A stretch of 64,000 bases of DNA, taken from the NCBI GenBank assembly GCA_023525715.1, contig CM042012.1:45857441-45921440 (forward strand), given 5' to 3'. The notes below the pieces were generated by a model. That model ran no database searches. It was not told where the DNA came from and worked only from the letters and a program-made list of their open reading frames with translations. This stretch comes from Cichorium intybus (lineage: Eukaryota > Streptophyta > Magnoliopsida > Asterales > Asteraceae). Positions within the stretch are counted from its first letter, which is position 1. Every line of letters starts with the position of its first letter. Of this stretch, positions 34,441 to 42,901 are shown in pieces. Position numbers and translations under genes: made by a program.

Positions 34441-34945
34441 ATGGCCAAGCTCGCATCCTACTTCTTGCTTTTTATTGTTGTAATCGCAGGTTTGTGTACA
34501 CAATAGATGCTCAATATTTTGATTTTAAAATACATGCACGATGAAGTTTGGCATAGATAATTTGAAGCATCGTCATTTTTGTCTCAAACTATATCATGTT
34601 GGATTAATCTTTTGTCAATTGATTGCACATATGTCCAATCTCATGTTGAAGAAATTATCATAGGACTTCTATTTTTTTATTCATTTTGATTTAATATAAC
34701 CATATACGTAACATGTAGTACTTTATGGTTCATATTATATTTTGAATGTGTATATTTTTTTTCATTTTACAGTTGGAGCTTCCATTGTTGATGGACAACA
34801 AAGATGTACTGAGGTGTTGGATCCAAACGGTTGTAATCTTGGTGATTGTCGTGGACAATGTTTTCAGAAACACAAGGGCAATGGAGTTTGCGAACTTTCA
34901 AGTGATATGAGCCATTACGGTTGTATTTGTATTTTCGACTGCTGA
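34441..34945 (+). CDS. Defensin-like (DEFL) secreted cysteine-rich peptide 2
   Basis: Two exons: 34441-34489 and 34773-34945, with the same GTTTGT donor, TTTACAG acceptor and phase-1 intron as gene 1. The product is 73 residues with the identical signal peptide and the same eight cysteine positions (28, 37, 42, 46, 56, 67, 69, 73). It differs from gene 1 by three replacements: K35N, A36G and A40G, flanking cysteine 37. By eye exon 2 also has about seven synonymous differences and a different stop codon (TGA). AATAAA lies at 34960-34965. Both copies look functional and under purifying constraint outside the changed loop. It is a paralogue made by the local tandem duplication; expression is not known. 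Confidence 0.9.
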
Positions 34946-35035
34946 TGAAATCTTTAAACAATAAATTCACTTTGGGGTTAAAACCTCAAAGGTTTAGCGC
35001 TCTACTCTAGAAGAATTGCAGTTTCGTTGAACTGA

Positions 35036-36361
35036 TATTTTCCAATATATATTAGTGGTGAATTCGGGATTAATAATTAAGGGTGTCCATAATAGAATAT
35101 TTACTTTAGTATCAAAGATTAAGTAATTTTTTTAAAAGTCATTATCACAATTTTTTATATTTTATAAAACAATCAAAATTAGTTGATAAAATTAACAATA
35201 TAATTGATCTATATTGAAAATATTATTGATTTATTACTTAATAAGTGACTAAAAAACAAGAATATATTGATATATGTAAACCAAGGGATCAAATGTGTGC
35301 ATCTAAAAAACTGAGACGTGTCCTTTTTTTTTAAAATTTGATTCAATTAAAACTGATGGGTGTCCTTTTAAAAAATATGATTCAATCTATCGTATATATT
35401 GCAAATCAAGTGGTGTCCATGAACATGCTTTTATACTATCAATGAAGTAATGTGAGATATATTGTGGTGATGGCAAATTTGCAGATCATGAGTTAGTATA
35501 AAATCAACATGTTATCTGTTTACTATTTGATTTCATTAGGGATTAAAGATTCACCCATCAAAACAACGTTCAGGAATTATCATATATTGTCGGAAAACTA
35601 ATTTATGACATTAGTTGAATATAGTCGGAATACTAATTTATAAAATTAGTTGAATTAAAATGTCACTGAATATATAATTCTTCTACACATTCAACCTGTG
35701 ATGTTTCTTGGTTAATGATTTATATTTCATTAGTCGATCTATAACAACAAACTATATCTTTGTATTTAATGTAATGATAAACTAATAAATAGACCTAAAA
35801 TAAACATTATATGAAAGATGAAGATATAATTTGTTGTTATAAATTGAATAATTAAATGTAAACTATAAACATAGAAACACAAAAAATAGTTGTTACGTTG
35901 AATGTAGAAAAAGATATTCATGCAACTCTTAATTTTAAAACATGTTTTATAATTGAGCAAACATTCCAGGTCGGATAATTTTGAACAAACATTCTAGATT
36001 TGAAACTTCTATAACCTATTAAACTTGTTGAATTAAATAGTTTTCTTTTTTAACATTTTAAATAGTTTGTTACTCAAAGTTGACATTAACCGAAAGCTTG
36101 ATTTGCTAAACCTCTATAGGACGTCACTTTAAATAGTTTGTTACCCTCTTATAATGCTTATTTAGTTCATTGGTCTTTTTGGAAATTGGAGAAAGTTTGT
36201 TGCCTTATTTATACATTAACCATAAAAATTGGTACTTGAAACATTAGCCTTATTTATACATTATGACTAGTATAGTGGTGTTATTAAGTCGGTGAACTGT
36301 CTTGAGTGGGTCACATAACGATTTGACATTGTGGCACCATATAGTGAGTAAACAGTGTTTT
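35036..36361. other. Intergenic DNA between DEFL gene 2 and gypsy-C
   Basis: AT-rich, no supported gene. 35036-35486 is an insertion relative to unit 1 without clear terminal repeats. A short repeat with GTCGGAA(A/T)ACTAATTTAT occurs twice near 35588 and 35624. Confidence 0.65.
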
Positions 36362-36366
36362 CCCTC
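36362..36366. repeat. gypsy-C target site duplication, left (CCCTC)
   Basis: CCCTC here and at 46062-46066, directly abutting the LTR ends. Confidence 0.95.
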
Positions 36367-36370
36367 TGAT

Positions 36371-36390
36371 AGGTGTATAATTATACACCT
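36371..36390. repeat. Perfect 20 bp palindrome at LTR start
   Basis: AGGTGTATAA followed by its exact complement TTATACACCT; repeated in the 3' LTR at 44362-44381. Confidence 0.95.
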
Positions 36391-36632
36391 TTTTATATGT
36401 TTATTTACCGCTTTTAGCATCGTTTATTGCCTTTAAAGCATGCTATACGCATGTTTTCGGTCTAATGTGTTCATTTTGGAGCAAAAGCCATTTGTTTGCA
36501 TAAAATGGTATGTTTTGCAGGCATTAAAAAATATGGACCACCTTACAATGTCAAAAGGAAGCCTCACGCCAAGTTTCAAGGAAATCGGACAAGAGACGGA
36601 GAAAATAGACTCGAAAACCCCCTGCCTCACTG

Positions 36633-36761
36633 ACACGAGTCGTGTGAATTTATACACTAAAAACACACGAGTCGTGTTCCACCTGGAATGACAAAATGGC
36701 AATGTACTTTCAATACACACGAGTCGTGTCCTTTGTAAGCCTACAAACACACGAGTCGTGT
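36633..36761. promoter_or_regulatory. Dyad array in gypsy-C 5' LTR
   Basis: Four exact copies of ACACGAGTCGTGT (6 bp arms around a central G) start at 36633, 36665, 36717 and 36749, with spacings 32, 52 and 32 bp. The TATA box starts 126 bp after the last start. Confidence 0.85.
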
Positions 36762-38075
36762 CTGCACTGTAAGTCATGTGCAGCAGGAATCTTCCAGCAA
36801 ATCAACTTTTGAAGCATGGGATTTTCATCATTTGATTAGTCCGATCTGAGATCTCTCCAGGGCCATTTGAGGACTATAAATAGAGCGTTTGGGAGGAGTT
36901 ATTAACATCATCCAATATCACTTGATACACTTAGATATTCTCTCTTTTTCTTACATTCTTAGTTAGCTTTAATGTCTTTATTTGCAATTATGCAGATTTT
37001 AGTCAACATGAGTGGCTAAATCTCATAACATTCGGCTTTTAGTCATGTATCTTTCTAGTCATTAATATTTATGCTTGGATTGAAGTTTTGAAGTTATTAA
37101 AACTGTTTTGGTTTAGTTTTGTCATTTAAATTTTATTACAAATTTGGTCCCTACTTTGGAATTTAGTCGATCACTCTATTCCGATAGTTGACCAATTATA
37201 GTTAGATGTATTTTCAATTGTTTTGAAGATCATTGTTAGTAACATCTTAGAAGTAACTTCACTTGTTAAAGCTTGACACGAGAGATCAATCAAGCTCTTA
37301 ATAAGTAAAGAACCAACAAAAGAGCATAAAGCATCACTCTTGGTCAATTTTAGCATTAATCACTAGTTGACCATTGTGTTGTGCATACCTTTTATAGAAT
37401 TTAAGTGCTAATCCTTGTTCTATATTAGTGATGCATGTTTCTTTTGTCCCGGTTGATTTCTATGTCTTAAATTACATACTTGTTCTTAGTTCCTTCATCT
37501 AAAGGGACGGAATATTGAATTTGGATTAAAGCTCGCATATTTAAGTGGTATCTTGTCTCGGTTGAGATACATCTATCTCTTCAAGATGACCATTGAGATA
37601 TTTACTTATATATGAGAAAACAATACTTCTTTCACAAATAGCGACCATTGAAGTATTGAGCATATTAATTTGGATTTCTTCTAAGTTGATGTGTTATTGT
37701 CATTTTTCCATTGACAAGAACCATTACTTAACTCTTAATTTCATTCAAGTATGAATATGCGACAAGATTGATTAGACTAGAAGCCGAATGTCCGTTTTAT
37801 TATATTAATCACATTCTTATTAATTTTTTGTGCGACTTGACAAATCCCCCCTTGAACTTTATATTTCTTTGTCCCAATCTCTAAGAGTGTGAAAACTTGG
37901 CAAGAGATTACTCGCATCAATTCCCTTGGGTTCGACTCGTACCACTACTATACTATTCTTAATTGAAGAGTATTTAGAGGTCTTTTGACATTTCACAATT
38001 TCAGTCCCATCATTAAAAACTGCATCCATTTTACATTACTCTTTTATTTGTTTGGTAATTCGACGACCAACAAAT

Positions 38076-38093
38076 TGGCGCCGTTGCCGGGGA
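38076..38093 (+). other. gypsy-C primer binding site, tRNA-Asp type
   Basis: TGGCGCCGTTGCCGGGGA three bases after the LTR end; it matches the Athila-type Asp tRNA site. Confidence 0.95.
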
Positions 38094-38115
38094 ATTGGCT
38101 TATGATTAACTCTTT

Positions 38116-39777
38116 ATGCCCAGATCTGATCGAACAGGTACACCTCTTGAGATCAACAAGGAAATCGAAAAAACTGCAAAAATATTAAGAAAACAAACCA
38201 AACTTCGAAAGAAGCTTGATTACCAAAAATCTCACACTACATCAACACTCTCTCCTACACCACCTTCTACTTCTACTTCTACTCCTATTTCTGATTTTTC
38301 TACTAATCCATTAAAAATGGGTGACGAAGAAAAGACCTTAAGACAATGGGGTGCCCGAAAAGATACACAACAACCTTTGTGTATAAATTATCCCAATGTG
38401 GAGAATTTTGAGCTAAAGTCCGGGCTCATACACTTACTTCCAACCTTTAGAGGTTTGGAAAATGAAGACCCCCATAAATTCCTTAAGGAGTTTCATGTGG
38501 TATGTTCGGGTATGAAACCGCATAATGTGACCGAGGACCAAATCAAGCTAAGAGCATTCCCCTTTGCTCTTTACGATGCCGCCAAAGAATGGTTGTACTA
38601 TCTCCCACCGGGGACGATAACAACATGGAACGACATTGCTCAAGCATTCCTTAACAAATACTTCCCGGAGCCAAAAGCTTCGAGCATACGTAGAGAAATT
38701 CTCACCGTACACCAAGGACGAAGAGAGTCCTTGCACACATATTGGGAGAGGTTTAAGAAACTTTGCTCTCGGTGCCCACAACACGGTTTGTCGGAGCACC
38801 AACTTCTCCAATATTTTTGTGAAGGCCTATCTCACCTTGATAGGCGAATTATCAATGCTTCAAGCGGTGGAGCCTTACTAGACAAGACTCCGTCACAAAT
38901 CCGGGCCTTAATTGCAACTTTGGCCGAAGACTCGAAGCATTCGATCGGGGAAGACGAATGGTATCCCGACCCTCCACGAGGAGAAAAACAAGTAAGTACC
39001 CCTCTTATTGAAACTCAATTAAATGAATTAACAAAAGCCGTCATTTTGTTAACCAAAGAAAGAGGGATCGAACCAAAAGCAAGAGCTTGTGGAATTTGCC
39101 TCCAACACGGTCATCCAACCGATATGTGTCCATCTTTACAAGATGAAAATGAACATGCAAATGCTATGGGTGACCACGTGGGACAAAATTCCAGGAATTT
39201 TGACAATAATCAATCGTGGAGAAATGCGCAACCAAGATCTCAGTATCAACCACGATACCCACAACCACAACATGCCGCACCACGAAACCCCTCAGGTATG
39301 TCTTTAGAGGAGATTGTCTCTAACTTGGCTAAAAATACTATATCTTTTCAGCAAGAGACAAGAGCAAGCATCCAAAATTTGGAAACACAAATGACACAAC
39401 TTGCAACAACGGTTAGCAAGTTGGAAAGTAGGTTGGATACTAAATTGCCAGCCCAAACGGAAGCAAATCCAAGGCACAATGTGAGTGCCATCTCCCTTAG
39501 AAGCGGGAAGGTTTGCAAAGATCCAATTGTGCCCGAGGATGCTGAAAAAGAGGGCACGAAACAAGCGGAGCCACCAATCCATACTCCATCACCTCCTTTC
39601 CCTTCAAGATTCTTGGAATCAAAGAAAGAAAGGGAAGATCGAGAAATCATGGCCACATTCCGCAAGGTGGAGGTAAATATTCCCTTACTTGAGGCTATTA
39701 AACAAGTTCCAAGATATGCTAAGTTCCTTAAGGAACTTTGCACATCTAAAAAGAAACTTAAAGGGGATGAGACATAA
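38116..39777 (+). CDS. gypsy-C Gag
   Basis: The capsid protein of the element, 553 residues, with the first ATG just after the primer site. The N-terminus is basic and helical (EINKEIEKTAKILRKQTKLR), followed by a Ser/Thr/Pro-rich linker. A retrotransposon-gag domain occupies roughly residues 115-240 (FRGLENEDPHKFLKEF, AKEWLYYLPPGTITTWNDI, FLNKYFPEPKASSIRREI). A zinc knuckle of the CX2CX4HX4C type starts at residue 325 (CGICLQHGHPTDMC). Then come a Gln-rich region and a C-terminal EVNIPLLEAIKQVPRYAKF segment usual before the protease in plant gypsy elements. The frame is intact. It ends at TAA 39775-39777, and the protease continues in the -1 frame. Confidence 0.92.
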   Translation: MPRSDRTGTPLEINKEIEKTAKILRKQTKLRKKLDYQKSHTTSTLSPTPPSTSTSTPISDFSTNPLKMGDEEKTLRQWGARKDTQQPLCINYPNVENFELKSGLIHLLPTFRGLENEDPHKFLKEFHVVCSGMKPHNVTEDQIKLRAFPFALYDAAKEWLYYLPPGTITTWNDIAQAFLNKYFPEPKASSIRREILTVHQGRRESLHTYWERFKKLCSRCPQHGLSEHQLLQYFCEGLSHLDRRIINASSGGALLDKTPSQIRALIATLAEDSKHSIGEDEWYPDPPRGEKQVSTPLIETQLNELTKAVILLTKERGIEPKARACGICLQHGHPTDMCPSLQDENEHANAMGDHVGQNSRNFDNNQSWRNAQPRSQYQPRYPQPQHAAPRNPSGMSLEEIVSNLAKNTISFQQETRASIQNLETQMTQLATTVSKLESRLDTKLPAQTEANPRHNVSAISLRSGKVCKDPIVPEDAEKEGTKQAEPPIHTPSPPFPSRFLESKKEREDREIMATFRKVEVNIPLLEAIKQVPRYAKFLKELCTSKKKLKGDET

Positions 39778-39815
39778 AAGTCAACGAGAATGTCTCGGCA
39801 ATCATACAAAAAAGA

Positions 39816-40529
39816 TTGCCACCAAAGTACAAGGATCAGGGCGTATTCACGGTCCCTTGTAAATTGGGGGACACAAACATACCGAGAGCCATGCTTGATC
39901 TCGGTGCCTCTATCAATGTTCTACCACTTTCAATTTTCAAAAACTTAAAGAAAGGAACATTGAAACGTACCGGTGTCGTTATTCAATTGGCCGATAAGTC
40001 TACGGTACGTCCGAAAGGCGTATTGGAAGACATATTAGTACAAGTGAATAACTTGGTTTTTCCCGCTGACTTTTATGTCGTCGATATGGGAGATGACGAC
40101 TCACCGAATTCTACACTCTTAGGGAGACCATTCCTAAAAACATCGAGAACAAAAATTGATGTTTTTAATGGTACCCTATCTATGGAATTCAATGGTGAAG
40201 TTGTAACCTTTAATATCGATCAATCCACCCGCTACCCGAGTGATGTGCCTCCCGAAGACCTAAGGGAAAATGATTCATTGTTGCCAAATGAACATACAAT
40301 ATCTAACAATAATTTAGTGGCAATGGTTTCAATGAACGAAACAACAATTGGACTTACTGAAGAGTCCAAGCCTGTGGATCGCCATGATCATCAACACAAT
40401 GATCTGGATTTGCAAAATAGAGATCCACCTCCTATACCAAAACAAGCAAGAAACAAACACCGTCTCAAACGGTTCACCGAGTGTTTCACTAACAATCAAG
40501 GAGTGGACATAGAGGAATGTCCAGGGTAA
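39816..40529 (+). CDS. gypsy-C retropepsin (aspartic protease)
   Basis: The protease domain, reading from MPPKYKDQGVFTVPCKLGDT. The active-site triad is D28-L-G in MLDLGASINVLP; the flap and second motif are visible (VIQLADKSTVRPKGVLEDI, STLLGRPFLKTSRTKIDVF). The frame is open back to 39771 and lies -1 relative to gag, so it needs a frameshift, a separate start at 39816, or reflects a mutation. The C-terminal ~100 residues after the domain are low-complexity and stop at 40527-40529 (...DIEECPG). No polymerase follows; the next coding region is ORF2 at 41636. It would process Gag in the particle. Confidence 0.9.
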   Translation: MPPKYKDQGVFTVPCKLGDTNIPRAMLDLGASINVLPLSIFKNLKKGTLKRTGVVIQLADKSTVRPKGVLEDILVQVNNLVFPADFYVVDMGDDDSPNSTLLGRPFLKTSRTKIDVFNGTLSMEFNGEVVTFNIDQSTRYPSDVPPEDLRENDSLLPNEHTISNNNLVAMVSMNETTIGLTEESKPVDRHDHQHNDLDLQNRDPPPIPKQARNKHRLKRFTECFTNNQGVDIEECPG

Positions 40530-40588
40530 AACTTTCCTAAGCCCCCGTGTATGAGTCCTAAAGCTCAAACACGGGGCCGTGTCGAGCC

Positions 40589-40628
40589 AAAGACGTTAAA
40601 CAAGTGCGCTTCTCGGGAGGCAACCCGA
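40589..40628 (+). other. Conserved stem-loop after protease (C copy)
   Basis: AAAGACGTTAAAC, GTGCGCTT, then TCGGG (40613-40617), AGGCAA loop, CCCGA (40624-40628). The stem is five base pairs. Compared with the A/B family, a C-G pair replaces T-A at the same position and the loop is unchanged. It starts about 60 bases after the protease stop. Confidence 0.78.
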
Positions 40629-40807
40629 TTTTCATTTTACGGTATTTGTGTGCTTCATTTTCGCGTGTTTTAACATGTTTTTATTTGATTTTTTTTACTT
40701 TTTGGTGTTCTTAATGTATAATAAAGTGTACGGAAGTGTCGGAAAAATTTTGGAGTCACCGAGCGAAAAAATAAAAAAACGAAATTTTTTTCCTTAACAG
40801 AGGATAT

Positions 40808-40931
40808 ACACGAGTCGTGTCTCCCCCCTGTGCAATTATACACGAGTCGTGTGCGGTAAAAAAGCAAGAATAATTCAAGTCAAAACACACGAGTCGTGTG
40901 TGTTTCTTCACTGAAAACACACGAGTCGTGT
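40808..40931. promoter_or_regulatory. Internal dyad array before ORF2 (C copy)
   Basis: Exact ACACGAGTCGTGT at 40808, 40840, 40887 and 40919, with spacings 32, 47 and 32 bp. The same 13-mer and the same pair spacing occur as in the LTR, while the spacers differ in sequence. A weak TATA-like CATAAG follows at 40946. Confidence 0.82.
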
Positions 40932-41075
40932 GTGTCGCTGGACAGCATAAGACCTTCTTCCTGTGACTTATTCATTCGCACGAACAGCTCACACCCTTTG
41001 CTCTCGGGTTTCTCTCGGCCGAACCACACAAAACCACCCAAAAATCTTCATTTTCAACCAAATTAAGCTCCAAAG

Positions 41076-41629
41076 GTATGTTTCTTTTGCTCTAATTCAT
41101 CTTTCTAACACTTATATTGCATCAAATCAAAGATTTATCCATGAAATCATCAAAAATCAAGAAATCTTCAAAAACCTAGTTTTTGAGAAATCTCAAAATT
41201 GATGATTATTGTTTGAAATATGTGATCTTTTATGTTAGATTAGTGTTCCTACGATGTTTTATTGCTTGATTACCTTGAAATTAACATGATTAGGGCAAAA
41301 TCACCCAAATTGGGGAAGAACACCAAGAACCCTAATTTTTCTTGAAATTTTGAATTAGATGAAATTGTTCTAATCCATTGCACATACAAGCTTGTGGATG
41401 TGCAATGTGGTGTGTATTGAGCTTTGAAACATCCATTTCATCCAAAATTCAAGATGGTGAATTTTGTCCCAATCATGATAAATTCAACCTTTTTAGCTTA
41501 ATTTTGAATTAATGAATCATATGATACTCTCTATATCACAGGAATACAAAGCTAAAACATTGTCAAATGTATAAATTCCTTGATGATTCATAACCTGGGT
41601 GTTGTTTTTGCTAATTTTTGGTTGTGCAG
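41076..41629 (+). other. Predicted intron in ORF2 leader (C copy)
   Basis: Donor AAAG/GTATGT and acceptor TTTTTGGTTGTGCAG, 554 bp, AT-rich. The preceding ~125 bases (CT-rich with CGGCCGAACC) look like a plant 5' UTR. The ORF2 ATG follows 6 bases after the acceptor. Confidence 0.68.
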
Positions 41630-41635
41630 ATTGAA

Positions 41636-42901
41636 ATGGCCTTGGAAACTTACAGGAAAAGGTCCAGAGATGGTGCTTCAAGTTCGCGACAAAGGAGCGA
41701 CTCTCCCCCCCGTATTGATGGTGTCCGATTCTCGGACTATAGCCAAAGAGACCGCTTTGTGGCCTTGCAAGAAAGGGAGGTCGTCTCCCAAAAATTTATA
41801 TGTGTGGACACCTTGCAAGAGATAGGCGTATTTGATGGCATTCAAACACTCTTAAACAATCTTGGATGGGGAATGCTAATGAACACCAACGCCTCGACTT
41901 ACCGAATTCTAACATTGGAATTCATGTCTTCTGCTTTTCTAGATCACGGAGTTTTAAATTTCAGGTTGTGCAATGAAGCAAGATCCTTGACTACCGACCA
42001 GATCTGTCAACTAATCAACGGTCCAACGGCAAACACATTTGGACCCGACAGAAGGGGTAGGCAAGCTGATATGAATAATAATGCCTTCTGGAACACCATC
42101 ACAGGCATCGACAGATACATTGCAAAATCCGCAAAAGCTTCGTCCATCATACACCCAGTTTTAAAGGTGTTGCACCGAATATTCGCCTCCATTCTATTCC
42201 CTAGAAGAGAGACCAGCACAATAAACTCCAAAGAATTACAGCTCCTTTGGTGCGCAGTCACCAACAGTCCTTTAAAGCCGAATTTTGGAGCCTATGTGTG
42301 CGACCGTCTCGTGAAAGAAAGCCAAAAAACAGTGGGAGAAATACATGGAGGAGGACTGGTGACTCTTTTGGCCAGACTCCTTCATATACGGGTTCCACAC
42401 ACAATGGAGCGACTGGAGGACGGAAACACTCTCACCGGAGAAGTGTTAGAGTACATGAAATTGTACTACCAAGAACAGGACAGCAACACTTGGGTTGTTG
42501 GCCCACATCACACACCATACCTGATCATTGATGATGATGATGTGGAGACTTTGACACTGGCCGATCCAACCAACAACACCAACTGGCAGCCACCCTCCAA
42601 TGTAGGAGGCGGAGAAGAAGAACAGCAGGCGGCCGACGAGGATGCGCCACCACAGCAACAGCAGCAGCAAGGATGGGGCGATTATGGTACCTTGCAGGAG
42701 CAGATTGACTTCTTGCAAGAAGATGTCGTCCACATTGACGACAATGTCCATGCGCTGCGAATGGATTTTGATGACTATGTGACCGCTCAACAGCGGCACA
42801 ACAGAGAGGTGGAAAGGCACAACAGAGAAGTAGAGAGAATGATGCAACACGTGTATCATTGGACTCTCGGACACCCCCCGCCACCTCCAGGACCACAGTA
42901 G
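41636..42901 (+). CDS. gypsy-C ORF2, ATHILA ORF-1-like protein
   Basis: 421 residues, starting MALETYRKRSRDGASSSRQR directly after the predicted acceptor. The central region (about 35-290) carries RFVALQEREVVSQKFICVD, STYRILTLEFMSSAFLDHG, FRLCNEARSLTTDQICQLIN, KELQLLWCAVTNSPLKPNFG; this matches the layout of the plant retroelement ATHILA ORF-1 family. The C-terminal third is Gln-rich, then has a heptad-like helix (LQEQIDFLQEDVVHIDDNVH) and a Pro tail. There is no transmembrane segment or signal peptide, so an envelope role is unlikely; the basic, Ser-rich N-terminus could act in the nucleus. The frame is intact in this young element, implying selection on the protein. Its function is unknown. 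Confidence 0.85.
   Translation: MALETYRKRSRDGASSSRQRSDSPPRIDGVRFSDYSQRDRFVALQEREVVSQKFICVDTLQEIGVFDGIQTLLNNLGWGMLMNTNASTYRILTLEFMSSAFLDHGVLNFRLCNEARSLTTDQICQLINGPTANTFGPDRRGRQADMNNNAFWNTITGIDRYIAKSAKASSIIHPVLKVLHRIFASILFPRRETSTINSKELQLLWCAVTNSPLKPNFGAYVCDRLVKESQKTVGEIHGGGLVTLLARLLHIRVPHTMERLEDGNTLTGEVLEYMKLYYQEQDSNTWVVGPHHTPYLIIDDDDVETLTLADPTNNTNWQPPSNVGGGEEEQQAADEDAPPQQQQQQGWGDYGTLQEQIDFLQEDVVHIDDNVHALRMDFDDYVTAQQRHNREVERHNREVERMMQHVYHWTLGHPPPPPGPQ

Larger units (their letters stand above)
31641..35500 (+). repeat. DEFL tandem unit 2
   Basis: The second tandem unit, same order as unit 1, with DEFL gene 2. It contains a 25-base C run (33291-33315) in the spacer and a ~450 bp segment (about 35036-35486) after the gene that unit 1 lacks. 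The unit-end sequence ATGAGTTAGTA...TTTACTATTTGATTTCAT recurs at 31620 and 35490, marking the repeat edges. Confidence 0.82.
36367..38072 (+). repeat. gypsy-C 5' LTR
   Basis: 1706 bp, TGATAGG...CCAACA. Five bases inside the start is a perfect 20 bp palindrome (36371-36390). TATAAATAG is at 36875-36883, with four ACACGAGTCGTGT dyads upstream. Confidence 0.95.

Noticed and set aside
34742..34945. DEFL gene 2 read as a single exon beginning at 34742
   Set aside because: The segment before 34773 is the T-rich intron end with acceptor TTTTACAG; exon 1 at 34441 gives the proper signal peptide.
39755..39778. Programmed -1 frameshift at AAAGGGG in gypsy-C
   Set aside because: The heptamer is out of phase with gag codons (AAA GGG GAT), and a TGA in the -1 frame at 39768-39770 would stop it.
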